Below the pieces are notes generated by a model, which saw only the letters and a program-made list of their open reading frames with translations, was not told the DNA's origin and ran no database searches. Of a DNA stretch of 64,000 bases, positions 33,997 to 42,854 are shown in pieces (the first letter of the stretch is position 1; every line of letters begins with the position of its first letter). Position numbers and translations under genes: made by a program. Source of the stretch: JAOSJL01 sp963704035 (GTDB lineage Bacteria > Actinomycetota > Acidimicrobiia > IMCC26256 > JAOSJL01); contig CAVPGR010000002.1 of the NCBI GenBank assembly GCA_963704035.1, positions 1 to 64,000 of the forward strand. Reading direction: 5' to 3'.

Positions 33997-34098
33997 TCGT
34001 GCCTCGCCATCACACCTGTGGGTGCCGAAAGCTCGGTGTTGACGACTCCGCGATCTTCGAACGAGACCGCCAACCGTTCAGTGCTGGTTGGTGGGCGC

Positions 34099-34515
34099 TC
34101 AGGTGCCTTCCATCCAAAGGGCGTCCAGATTGTGGTGGGTGATGCGCCAACCCTCGTCGGTGCGCACCATTCGCTCGCGGTAGACCCCGCCGACCACGAA
34201 CGGCGGGCCGTCTGTGGTGTGCGTCGCGAGCAGGTTGGCGCGCAACGCAGCGTTGTCGCCGTCGATCTCGACCTCGACTCCGGCGATCTGGTGCTGCGTC
34301 GCCGCGTAGTTGCCGAGGGTGAAACGTACGGCCTCCTCGAGCTCGCGGTAGCTGGTCATGCCAGGGATCCCGGCGAGCACGCTGATCACGTCGGATGTGA
34401 AGCAGGTGGACAACCGCTCCCAATCGCGCTCGTCCAGGCTGGAGCCGTAGCGGAGGATCATCGCAGCCGCCGAGTGGCGGTCGATCAACTCGTTCGTGGC
34501 GTCGACGCGGTCCAT
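34099..34515 (-). CDS. SnoaL-like / nuclear transport factor 2 fold protein
   Basis: 138 residues from ATG 34515. The NTF2-like cone is seen as IDRHSAAAMILRYGSSLDER, DWERLSTCFTSDVIS, then YAATQHQIAGVEVEIDGD and GGVYRERMVRTDEGWRITHH. Many relatives are steroid isomerase-like, dehydratase-like or non-catalytic; the Asp/His set needed for a firm activity call is not evident. It overlaps the end of the molybdopterin gene by 31 bp, so it is co-transcribed and may process the same substrate. Confidence 0.85.
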   Translation of the reverse strand: MDRVDATNELIDRHSAAAMILRYGSSLDERDWERLSTCFTSDVISVLAGIPGMTSYRELEEAVRFTLGNYAATQHQIAGVEVEIDGDNAALRANLLATHTTDGPPFVVGGVYRERMVRTDEGWRITHHNLDALWMEGT

Positions 34516-36701
34516 CGTGGATCTCCTGCCTCCACTACCGGGAAGACGTTCACGGGAACGGCACTCTGGAGGGCGAGCCCCGTGACCGGATCGAACAGCT
34601 CGTCGTCGGGGATCAGGTGCTGCACGTTGACTCCCTCGTCGTCGGGGCCGCCCCAACCGAAGGCCAGGGCAACGGTGCCGGGTGCCAGGTCGTCGGAGGG
34701 CTCCACGATCGCCTCGACGCTGCCGAAGCCGCTGCGCACCACGACGGTCTCTCCGGTACCGGCGCCGATGTCGGCCATGGCATCGGGGTGCATGAGCAGA
34801 GGGTTGTAGCGCCGGCGCGCGGCCAACGACGGGAGGTTCTGACCCTGGGTGCAGTACACCTCCTTCATGCGATACGTGATCATCCGGAAGGCGAATTCCT
34901 CGTGGGTGAGGTATCCACCCCGGTCGGTCACCGGCTCGACCAGCACCTCGGCCAACTCGGCGAGCACCTCGGGGTGCCCGATCGCCATCGGCTGGTCGGC
35001 GTGCCCTGACATGTAACCGACGATGCCGCCGACCAGGGGATCGCGCTCGCCCCAGACCTTCCCATCGGGGTAACGCCGGACTTCGCTCATGGGGATGCGG
35101 GAGTCGGCGTGCAGTGCGTCGATCATCTCATCCGTGGTCGGTGTGTGGTCCATGTCGATGCCCGGCAGGTCGATGCGGAATCCGAGTCGTTGCGCCAGAC
35201 CCCAGAAGATCTCCCAGTCGTCGACCACGCCGTCGGGCGCGTCGACCAGTGCCTCGGTGTACTGGCTGAACGGAAACGGGTACGACCCGTCCATCAGCTT
35301 GGTGACGTCCACCCGCTCGAAGGGGTGTTTCACGGCCATCACATAGTCGGCGTGGCGCGCGGTGGAGCTCATGAACAAGTCGTCCACGACGAGCAGCTCC
35401 AGTTCCTGCATCGCTCGGGCGGTGGACTCGGCATCCGCGAAGACCAGCGCCGGGTTGCCGCCGTGCACGATGAGCGCTCTGACCTGGCCGATACCGGGCG
35501 TCAGGATCTCGTCGGTGAGGGTGTTGGTGGGCATCTCCTCGAAGAAGCCGAGATAGTTGAAGGAGCCCTCGATGCCGCGGATGCGCGACTTGGGCCCGGT
35601 GTAGCGGCTGATGGTGATGGGGTCGCTGAAATCGGGGAGCTCGAAGTTGAGTACCCCTGCATGGCGGGTCAGACCGCCACGGCGGTCATAACGTCCGCAG
35701 AGCACGTTGAGGGTCATCACCAGTTGGGTGGACAGGTTCTGGTGGCGGGCCATGTGCAGACCGGTTCCGCTGGTGGCTCCGCCGCTGGGCGCGGTTGCGA
35801 ACATCGCGGCGGCCTGCTCGACCAGCTCCGGGGCCACGCCGGAGCGCCGGGCCACGTAGTCGAGATCGAACGGGCGAACCGCCTCGGTCAGGTCCTCGAG
35901 CCCGCAGGCGTGCGCTTCCACATACGCGTGGTCGATGAGCCCGCGTTCGATGATCACGTTGATCATCCCCGCGAGCAGGGTGGCATCCTCACCGGGACGC
36001 ACCTGGAGGTGGATGTCGGCCAGGCGGGAAGTCTCGGTGCGGCGCGGGTCGATGACGAGGAGCTTCATGCCGCGCTTGCGGGCGTCCTGGAGCCGCCGGC
36101 GGGGATCCGACTGGGGCATGCTCATGAAGTGGGAGCCCACCGGGTTCGTGCCCACGAACATCGCAACATCAGCGTGTTCGATGTCGAGAAGTTGTAACGG
36201 CAGCGGGGATCCGAACAATCGGGATGCGGCCACGATCATGCTGGGGGAGTCGATGGTGAACGACGTATACATGCGGTGCGAGCCGAGCCCGTTGAGCCAC
36301 GCGCTCACCAGCGGTGGACCGCCGGCGGATGTTCGATGTGCGCCGTCGCCCACGTAGACAGCGACCGCGTCGGGTCCGTGGCGTTCGATGATGTCGGCCA
36401 GCTGCTCGGCGATCTCGTCGAGAGCGTCCTGCGCGGCGATGTCGGCCCAGTCGGGTTCACCCAGCTTCGAGCCCATGCGCTTCTTCGACGCGAGTAGTCG
36501 ATCGGGGTGGTTGATGCGCTCGGGCTCGGCGCGGCCCTTGAGGCAGGTGTAGCCCTGGGAAACCGGGTTGTCGGGATCGCCGCGTGCGGCCACCACCTGA
36601 TTGCCGACCACGTCCACCTTCATCCCGCAGAAGGTGTGGCAGAAGCGACAGAAGGAGGTCTTGGTCTGCGCGGCTGTCATGTCCGCACTGCTCATCGCCA
36701 C
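34485..36701 (-). CDS. Molybdopterin-dependent oxidoreductase with N-terminal [4Fe-4S]
   Basis: 738 residues, DMSO reductase superfamily. The N-terminal iron-sulfur motif is CRFCHTFCGMKVDVVG with the fourth Cys in GYTCLKGRAEP. The molybdopterin-binding parts are GTNPVGSHFMSMPQSDPRRR, LLVIDPRRTETSRLADIHLQ and a C-terminal molydop-binding domain (YCTQGQNLPSLAARRRYNPL). There is no Tat signal, so it should be cytoplasmic. It is divergent from the CrtI-GltD fusion, a possible electron partner. Substrate unknown; formate dehydrogenase-like and aromatic hydroxylase-like relatives cannot be separated by eye. Confidence 0.9.
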   Translation of the reverse strand: MAMSSADMTAAQTKTSFCRFCHTFCGMKVDVVGNQVVAARGDPDNPVSQGYTCLKGRAEPERINHPDRLLASKKRMGSKLGEPDWADIAAQDALDEIAEQLADIIERHGPDAVAVYVGDGAHRTSAGGPPLVSAWLNGLGSHRMYTSFTIDSPSMIVAASRLFGSPLPLQLLDIEHADVAMFVGTNPVGSHFMSMPQSDPRRRLQDARKRGMKLLVIDPRRTETSRLADIHLQVRPGEDATLLAGMINVIIERGLIDHAYVEAHACGLEDLTEAVRPFDLDYVARRSGVAPELVEQAAAMFATAPSGGATSGTGLHMARHQNLSTQLVMTLNVLCGRYDRRGGLTRHAGVLNFELPDFSDPITISRYTGPKSRIRGIEGSFNYLGFFEEMPTNTLTDEILTPGIGQVRALIVHGGNPALVFADAESTARAMQELELLVVDDLFMSSTARHADYVMAVKHPFERVDVTKLMDGSYPFPFSQYTEALVDAPDGVVDDWEIFWGLAQRLGFRIDLPGIDMDHTPTTDEMIDALHADSRIPMSEVRRYPDGKVWGERDPLVGGIVGYMSGHADQPMAIGHPEVLAELAEVLVEPVTDRGGYLTHEEFAFRMITYRMKEVYCTQGQNLPSLAARRRYNPLLMHPDAMADIGAGTGETVVVRSGFGSVEAIVEPSDDLAPGTVALAFGWGGPDDEGVNVQHLIPDDELFDPVTGLALQSAVPVNVFPVVEAGDPRWTASTPRTS

Positions 36702-36721
36702 CCTCGTGTGCTCATGGTTAC

Positions 36722-36838
36722 TTAGTTGTGCTAACTCACGCTACAACTCGGAGACCGGAGGTCAAGTGGGCGTGGGTGGAGCCGGGATGAAGCGGATTTC
36801 GTATTCCCGAATCCGCACACTTGTATTAGTCTGACTAA
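36722..36838. promoter_or_regulatory. Divergent promoter with two matching palindromes
   Basis: TTAGTTGTGCTAA (36722-36734) and TTAGTCTGACTAA (36826-36838) share TTAGTNNNRCTAA; the second is a perfect palindrome about a central T. They lie about 92 bp apart, one near the molybdopterin gene start and one about 120 bp before the flavoprotein gene. Similar sites of TetR or MarR dimers often control divergent catabolic genes. No regulator gene is seen next to them. Confidence 0.5.
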
Positions 36839-36961
36839 GACATCGCCTGGCCGCGGCGTCGGCAGGCTGAGGCACAGCCGTGGGGCTGAGACGCCGTGGG
36901 GCTGAGACCCAGCCGTGCCGGTCCACCCCAGGTCTCATCTGCGAGGGCCGGGGGGCCGAGC

Positions 36962-39841
36962 ATGCGATTCCACCGTGGAACGATGATCCGCGACTACTAC
37001 GACGTGGTCGTGGTCGGAGCCGGAATCGGCGGTCTGACCGCCGCCGCGCTGCTGGCCAAACGGGGGCTGTCGACGCTCGTGGTGGAGCACCACTACCTGC
37101 CGGGGGGATGCTGCACCGCCATACGCCGGGAAGGCTTCACTTTCGACGTGGGCCCCGAACTGCTCTACGGCTTCGAGGAGACCGGCTACAACCCACACCG
37201 GTTTGTGATGAACGAGCTCGAGGAGGAGATCGACATGATCCCCCACGAGTACGTCTACCGGATGCGCTTCGACGATGGCGTCATCACCTTCTGGCGCGAC
37301 CAGGAGCGTTTCCTGTCCGAACTGTGCGCACGCTACCCGCACGAGGAGTCCGGCATCCGGGCCCTGTTCGATGACATGACCGCCGCCTACGACGCGGTGA
37401 TGGGCGGTGACCTGGTGGCGGTGGTGCCGCCCACCGAGACGCCGGTCGGCCAGTCGGGGATCAACCCCGACGCAGATCCGGCGGCGCTCGCCCGCGTGAT
37501 GGAGATGATGAACCGCGATTCCCGCTGGCTCATCGACCAGTACGTGTCCGACCCCGGCCTCATCAACTTCTTCGACATCGTGGCCGCCACGTTCACCTCG
37601 TGCGACCTGTCGGAGACCCCGGCGATCATCACCACGATGATGTTCATCGACAACCACGCCGGGGGATCGTGCTATGCGGCCGACACTCCCCAGATGTTGG
37701 CCAACTTGCTCGAGAAGTCGATCGAGGCCAACGGCGGCCACATGCTCTACCGCGACCGGGTCGACGAGATCCTCATCACCGACGGGGCTGCTCACGGAAT
37801 CCGTCTCGCGGATGGCACCGAGATCAGAGCCGGCAGTGTGGTGTCCAACGCCACGGTGTGGAACCTCTACGGAGGGCTCGTGCGGTCCGAGCACATCGAC
37901 CCCGAGCACATGGCCTGGGCGCATCGGTTCGAGCCGACCTTCAGCTTCCTCGTGGCTTACCTCGGCCTCGACGCTTCGGTGATTCCCGACGACTTCGGCC
38001 ACGTCGAGATGATCGTGCTCGACCCCAGCGGGTTCGAGGGGGAGGGCAACTTCAATGTCGAGTTGCCCTCACTCGAAGACCCCGCGCGGTGTCCGCCCGG
38101 CACCCACGCCATGACGGTCGTGTCTCCCAACCGCCGTCAGTGGCCCAGTTCCGCGGATGCCGCCTACCGCAGCGACGACTATGAGCGGATGAAGGTGGCC
38201 GAAACCGAGGATCTGCTCGAGCGCATGGAACAGGTGCTGCCCGGCCTGAGCTCCGCAATCAAAGTGATGGAGATCGGTACGCCCACGACCGTCGAGCGTT
38301 ACACCTTGCGCAACTGGGGAAACCTCGGGGGTCCGAAGCCGTCTCTGGGTGCTCACATGCTCGAGCGCCCTCGCGCGCGCAGCGACTGGGAGCACCTCTA
38401 CCTGTGCGGCGACTCCACGGTGATGGGTGAAGGCGTGGTGGCCACGACGTCCTCGGGGATCGGCGCCGCCAACATGGTTCTCCGCGACCTCGGGATGGAC
38501 GAGTACATTCCCCGACACTTCGATCGCCAGTACGTGAACTACGTGGACGGTAAGCCCTGGACACCGGTGCCCGAAGCTTCGGTCCCCCTCGATGCCGATG
38601 TGGCTCGGCGCCTGGCCCATGAATGCCAACTGTGTGAGGACGCCCCTTGTATCAAGGCCTGTCCGACGTCCATCGACATCCCCGGGTTCCTGCGCCGCAT
38701 CGAGGCGGGAAACCTCAGCGGCGCGGCAGCCGTCGTGCGCGAAGCCAATCCGTTGTCGGAGGTGTGCGGGGTGGTCTGTCCCTCGGAGCGGCTGTGCGAA
38801 TCGGTGTGCATCCGCAACTCCTACGCCGATGGCCCGGTGCGCATCCGTGAGCTCCACGGCTGGGTGTGCCATGAGGTGCCGGCGTTCGATGACCGCGGCG
38901 AGCCGGCACCCGGCTCCGGTCAACGGGTCGCTGTGGTGGGTGCCGGTCCGGCGGGGGTCACCGCGGCCCACTTCCTCGCCCGTGCAGGTCACCGCGTGGA
39001 GGTACTCGACGCGGCCGATCGGCCTGGGGGCATTCTCAACCAGGCGATACCGGGCTTCCGTCTCGACGACGAGACGGTCGATCGCGAGATCCGAGCCATG
39101 ACCGACACCGCCGTCACGTGGCGGTTGGGAACCAGGGTCGGTGACGACGTGTCACTGGAGCGGCTCGAAGCCGAGTTCGACGCCGTGTTCGTGGCACCGG
39201 GACTGGGCGCAGCTCGGGTTCTGGAGCTCCCCGGCGACGGTCCGGCGAGCGTGGAAGCCCTGGAGTTCCTTCGCGCCACACGCGTCGGACAGCTCGACAC
39301 CGCGGGGGAGAGGGTGGTGGTGATCGGGGGCGGCAGCGTGGCGTCCGATGCGGCGCTGACAGCGGCGGCTACCGGTGCGGCCGGGGTCGACCTGGTCTGT
39401 CTCGAAACCGAGTCGGGGATGCCGGCGTTGGCCAGTGAGCTGGTCGAGCTACAGACCGCCGGAGTGGCGCTGCATTACGGCTGGGGACCCCAGGAACTCG
39501 TGGAGGATGGCGTGCGGTTCGTACGGTGTGTCTCGGTGCTGGATGCGGACGGGCGGTTCGCTCCGGAATTCGACCACAGCGAGGAGCTGGTCCGGCTTGC
39601 TGATCGGGTGGTGGTGGCAGTGGGCCAGCGCCCCGCCGACGGTCTGGCCGCCGAGCTGGCCGCCGAGTTCGCCGGGTCTGCAAAAGGCAACGGCGGTGCC
39701 CGGGTGCTCGACGGCCGATCGGTGTACCTCGGCGGCGATCTCTCCGGTGCGGGCCGCACCGTGGTGGAGGCGGTGGCAGACGGGCACCGTGCCGCGCTGG
39801 CCATCGATGCCGCTTTGCAGCGAACACCGGCTCCCACGTGA
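36962..39841 (+). CDS. Fused flavoprotein: CrtI-like oxidoreductase plus GltD/PreT-like Fe-S domain
   Basis: 959 residues. Residues 1-520 form a phytoene desaturase/carotene isomerase-like FAD protein: YDVVVVGAGIGGLTAAALLA, VEHHYLPGGCCTAIRREGFT, and the C-terminal FAD motif HLYLCGDSTVMGEGVVATTS. From about residue 540 comes an Fe-S region with CQLCEDAPCIKACPTSIDIP and CGVVCPSERLCESVC, as in glutamate synthase small subunit or PreT. NAD(P)- and FAD-binding motifs follow: VAVVGAGPAGVTAAHFLARA and VVVIGGGSVASDAALTA. It could carry electrons from NAD(P)H to the first domain or to the divergent molybdenum enzyme. ATG 36962 is preferred; ATG 36983 is possible. The fusion is clear; the reaction is not. 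Confidence 0.88.
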   Translation: MRFHRGTMIRDYYDVVVVGAGIGGLTAAALLAKRGLSTLVVEHHYLPGGCCTAIRREGFTFDVGPELLYGFEETGYNPHRFVMNELEEEIDMIPHEYVYRMRFDDGVITFWRDQERFLSELCARYPHEESGIRALFDDMTAAYDAVMGGDLVAVVPPTETPVGQSGINPDADPAALARVMEMMNRDSRWLIDQYVSDPGLINFFDIVAATFTSCDLSETPAIITTMMFIDNHAGGSCYAADTPQMLANLLEKSIEANGGHMLYRDRVDEILITDGAAHGIRLADGTEIRAGSVVSNATVWNLYGGLVRSEHIDPEHMAWAHRFEPTFSFLVAYLGLDASVIPDDFGHVEMIVLDPSGFEGEGNFNVELPSLEDPARCPPGTHAMTVVSPNRRQWPSSADAAYRSDDYERMKVAETEDLLERMEQVLPGLSSAIKVMEIGTPTTVERYTLRNWGNLGGPKPSLGAHMLERPRARSDWEHLYLCGDSTVMGEGVVATTSSGIGAANMVLRDLGMDEYIPRHFDRQYVNYVDGKPWTPVPEASVPLDADVARRLAHECQLCEDAPCIKACPTSIDIPGFLRRIEAGNLSGAAAVVREANPLSEVCGVVCPSERLCESVCIRNSYADGPVRIRELHGWVCHEVPAFDDRGEPAPGSGQRVAVVGAGPAGVTAAHFLARAGHRVEVLDAADRPGGILNQAIPGFRLDDETVDREIRAMTDTAVTWRLGTRVGDDVSLERLEAEFDAVFVAPGLGAARVLELPGDGPASVEALEFLRATRVGQLDTAGERVVVIGGGSVASDAALTAAATGAAGVDLVCLETESGMPALASELVELQTAGVALHYGWGPQELVEDGVRFVRCVSVLDADGRFAPEFDHSEELVRLADRVVVAVGQRPADGLAAELAAEFAGSAKGNGGARVLDGRSVYLGGDLSGAGRTVVEAVADGHRAALAIDAALQRTPAPT

Positions 39842-39863
39842 GCCTGTGGGAACCTTGCAGTTG

Positions 39864-40253
39864 ATGGAACGCAACGTGGTCGGTGGCGAGTTGGAGCCGT
39901 GCGGGACCGATCCGCTCACCGGCTTCTACCGTGATGGCTGCTGCAACACCGGATCCGAGGACGTCGGGAGCCACACGATCTGCGCGGTCGTGACGACGGA
40001 GTTTCTCGCACATCAGCGGAACATCGGGAACGACCTCAGTACCCCGAGACCGGAGTTTCACTTCCCGGGGCTCCAGCCGGGTGATCGCTGGTGCGTGACG
40101 GCAGCGAACTGGCTGCGCGCCCACGCTGACGGTGTGGCCGCCCCAGTCGTGCTCTCGTCCACACACGAACGCGCGCTTGATGTCGTTTCGCTCGACGCGC
40201 TCCAAGAACACGCCGTGGATGTCCCCAGCGATCCCGGCGCTCTCGAGAGTTGA
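39864..40253 (+). CDS. DUF2237 family protein
   Basis: 129 residues, the normal family size. The family motif is clear: NVVGGELEPCGTDPLTGFYR, DGCCNTGSEDVGSHTICAVV, then FLAHQRNIGNDLSTPRPEFH and FPGLQPGDRWCVTAANWLRA. Function unknown; conserved Cys residues and an Asp/His pattern suggest metal or redox chemistry, but this is inference. It begins 22 bp after the fused flavoprotein gene, so probably in the same transcript. GTG 39846 is another possible start. The stretch 40254-40425 holds nothing I recognise. Confidence 0.85.
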   Translation: MERNVVGGELEPCGTDPLTGFYRDGCCNTGSEDVGSHTICAVVTTEFLAHQRNIGNDLSTPRPEFHFPGLQPGDRWCVTAANWLRAHADGVAAPVVLSSTHERALDVVSLDALQEHAVDVPSDPGALES

Positions 40254-40425
40254 TACGACGACGCTGCTCCTGCACTACGAAACACCCACCAGTTGGTTGA
40301 ACGGCGCTGACGGTTCCGACGCGCAGCCGATCGATGCGCCGATGACGAGCCACACGGTCACCCTTGCGCATGCCCGTCGCAACGGCCAGACTCCGATGGC
40401 TCGCCGATCACTTGGAGCGTGAATC

Positions 40426-40992
40426 ATGCCGTCGCCGTCCGAGCAACTCCACTACCAGACCGCCACCCTGCAAGACCTCATGGCCGGCGTGAAGGGCGAC
40501 CAATGGGACGATCCCACACCCTGTGCGAAATGGACGGTGCGCGATCTCGCCGGCCATCTCGTCGGGGGTGGCACGATGTTCGCCGCGAGCTTCCGGGGCG
40601 ACACGGTCGAGATGGGTGCTAACGACGAGACGCCCGATCTGCTCGGCGATGATCCCGCCGCAGCGCTCGCGGGGATGATCACCGATTTCGAAGCATCAGC
40701 CGGATCGCCCGGAGCAATGGAGCGTGACGTCGTGCTGCCGTTCGGAACGCTTCCTGCGCAGGTTGCACTCGACCTCGTGAAGTTCGACCTGCTGATTCAC
40801 GCATGGGACCTCGCCCGAGCGACGGGCCAGCCGTTCGACCCACCGGCCGACGTTGTCGATAGTGCGCGCCAGACGGCCGAGAAGATGATCGAGGGGATGC
40901 GCGACGGTGACACCTTCGGGGATGCCACGGAGGCACCGGCGGGCGCGAGCTCGATCGACCAGCTCGCGGCATTCACGGGCCGCAGCATCTGA
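40426..40992 (+). CDS. TIGR03086-type protein, mycothiol-dependent DinB-like fold
   Basis: 188 residues. The helical DinB-like/MDMPI pattern is present: CAKWTVRDLAGHLVGGGTMF with the first metal His, and LVKFDLLIHAWDLARATGQP with a second His before Trp-Asp, as in TIGR03086 actinobacterial proteins. The family binds a metal and is thought to act in thiol transfer or as a maleylpyruvate isomerase relative. It is preceded by CTTGGAGCGTGAATC with a GGAG ribosome site. A single gene between the DUF2237 gene and the GGDEF gene; substrate unknown. Confidence 0.88.
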   Translation: MPSPSEQLHYQTATLQDLMAGVKGDQWDDPTPCAKWTVRDLAGHLVGGGTMFAASFRGDTVEMGANDETPDLLGDDPAAALAGMITDFEASAGSPGAMERDVVLPFGTLPAQVALDLVKFDLLIHAWDLARATGQPFDPPADVVDSARQTAEKMIEGMRDGDTFGDATEAPAGASSIDQLAAFTGRSI

Positions 40993-41107
40993 CACTCCGA
41001 GCCCTCTCCCAAGTCCTCTCACGCACAGCGTTCGCGTGGCGGAAGCGTTCCGCTCCCTGGGACGAAGTTGTGCTCAGTCACGGTCGATGCCTGCCGATGA
41101 TCCCGGT

Positions 41108-42823
41108 ATGAGTGAAGGGGAGGGGCCGGTCGGCGGTCTCGGTGATCCATCTCGCGACGAGGTCGACTTCGGGGAGGTCGCCTCCGTCCTGCCGGATGCG
41201 GTGGTGCTGATCGACTCGTCCGCGAGGCTGCGGTGGGGGAACCGCGCGGCCGAGCGGTTGTTCGGCGTGACGCTCGACGAGACGTTCGGCGAGAACGGTT
41301 TCGAGTGGCTTCATCCCGACGATCTCCAGCTTGCGACCGTGTCTCTCTCGAGCGTGCAGGGCAAGGAGGTCGGGACGCTGATCGAACTGCGAATCCGGGC
41401 CGCTGACGGGTGGCGTCTCGTCGAGATGGCCGGGGCACCGCTGGGCGACAACATCGTGCTCAGCTTCCGGGACGTGACCGAGCGTCGACGTTGGGAAATC
41501 GCCCAGGACGAGGACGCGCGGTTCCGCTCGCTCATGCAGAACGCGGCGTCGGTCATGGTGCTGCTCACGCCCGATGGCGTCGTCAGTTCCTCCTCGGGCG
41601 GGTTGACGAGGCTCCTCGGACAAGACCAGGAGGAGTTGGAAGGGCGACCCTTCGTCGAAATCGTCGACGAGCGCGACCGCCCGGCCCTCGAAGGCGCGCT
41701 TGCCGACGTCCTGGTGGGACCTTCGCCGGTCGGACGCGTCACGATCGAGGTGCGACTGCGAAACGGTGAAGGCGACTCCGTACCGTTCGCGCTCACGATC
41801 ACCAATCTGCTCGACGACCCCACGGTCGAAGGGCTTGTCGCGACAGGACACGACATCACCGAAAGGGTGCGCGCCGAAACCGCCCTGCGCGAGGCGCACT
41901 CGGTACTGGAGGCGACGCTGGAATCGACAGCAGACGGGATTCTCGTCGTCGATCGTCAGGGTCACATCACGAGCTTCAACAGTCGGTTCGCCGAACTGTG
42001 GCAGCTCACGGACGAGATGCTCGCGTCGCGCGACGACAGCGAAGCGCTCACCTTTGTCTTCGAGCAACTGCGCGAGCCCGACGCGTTCATGGGGAAGATC
42101 GAAGAGCTCTACGCAACACCCGAGGCACACAGCCACGACGTACTCGAGTTCAAGGATGGGCGTGTGTTCGAACGCGATTCGCACCCTCAGTACATCGATG
42201 ACGAGGTCGTCGGCCGGGTGTGGAGCTTCAGCGACGTCACCGAACACATGCAGCTACGGGCCGAGCTCGCCCATCAGGCGTTCCACGATCCGTTGACGGG
42301 TCTCGCGAACCGGACACTCCTCCGCGACCGGGTCGATCACGCGACTGCTCGACTGTCCCGCGGGGGCGCGCTGGCCGTGTTGTTCATCGATCTGGATGAC
42401 TTCAAGGCCATCAACGACAGCATCGGGCACTCTGCGGGCGATGCCCTGCTCGTCATGGTGAGCGAACGACTGAAGAGTCTGTTGCGCCCCGCTGACACAG
42501 CGGCCCGTCTGGGCGGTGACGAGTTCGTGCTGCTGCTCGAGGACCTCAGCGGCCCGAAGGACGCGATCGAGATCGCGCGTCGGATCATCGCCGTGTTGGA
42601 AGAGCCTCTGGGTCTGCCCTCTCAGGAGGTGTTTGCCAAGGCCAGTATCGGGATCGCCTACGGCGCGGCGGGTGTGGAATGCGACGAGCTGCTCCGAAAC
42701 GCCGACCTGGCGATGTACATGGCGAAGGCGGCAGGCAAGAATCGCTACCGGGTGTTCGCTCCCCACATGCACGTCGCCGCGGTCGAGCCCGCCGACTTCG
42801 AGGTGACCGGCATTCCGCTCTGA
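41108..42823 (+). CDS. PAS-PAS-PAS-GGDEF diguanylate cyclase
   Basis: 571 residues, soluble. Three PAS-like sensor domains at about residues 20-125, 140-255 and 270-380 (each with a D(V/I)TE(R/H) end: SFRDVTERRR, GHDITERVRA, SFSDVTEHMQ). A coiled-coil-like linker leads to the GGDEF domain, with HDPLTGLANRTLLRDR, FKAINDSIGHSAGDALL and the active site ARLGGDEFVLLLED. An RxxD inhibition site (RPAD) stands five residues before GGDEF, so product feedback is likely. No EAL domain is attached. It makes c-di-GMP in response to an unknown signal. ATG 41087 is an alternative start. Confidence 0.93.
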   Translation: MSEGEGPVGGLGDPSRDEVDFGEVASVLPDAVVLIDSSARLRWGNRAAERLFGVTLDETFGENGFEWLHPDDLQLATVSLSSVQGKEVGTLIELRIRAADGWRLVEMAGAPLGDNIVLSFRDVTERRRWEIAQDEDARFRSLMQNAASVMVLLTPDGVVSSSSGGLTRLLGQDQEELEGRPFVEIVDERDRPALEGALADVLVGPSPVGRVTIEVRLRNGEGDSVPFALTITNLLDDPTVEGLVATGHDITERVRAETALREAHSVLEATLESTADGILVVDRQGHITSFNSRFAELWQLTDEMLASRDDSEALTFVFEQLREPDAFMGKIEELYATPEAHSHDVLEFKDGRVFERDSHPQYIDDEVVGRVWSFSDVTEHMQLRAELAHQAFHDPLTGLANRTLLRDRVDHATARLSRGGALAVLFIDLDDFKAINDSIGHSAGDALLVMVSERLKSLLRPADTAARLGGDEFVLLLEDLSGPKDAIEIARRIIAVLEEPLGLPSQEVFAKASIGIAYGAAGVECDELLRNADLAMYMAKAAGKNRYRVFAPHMHVAAVEPADFEVTGIPL

Positions 42824-42854
42824 TGGAGCACACAGGGTCTCGACCCAAGGGGGT

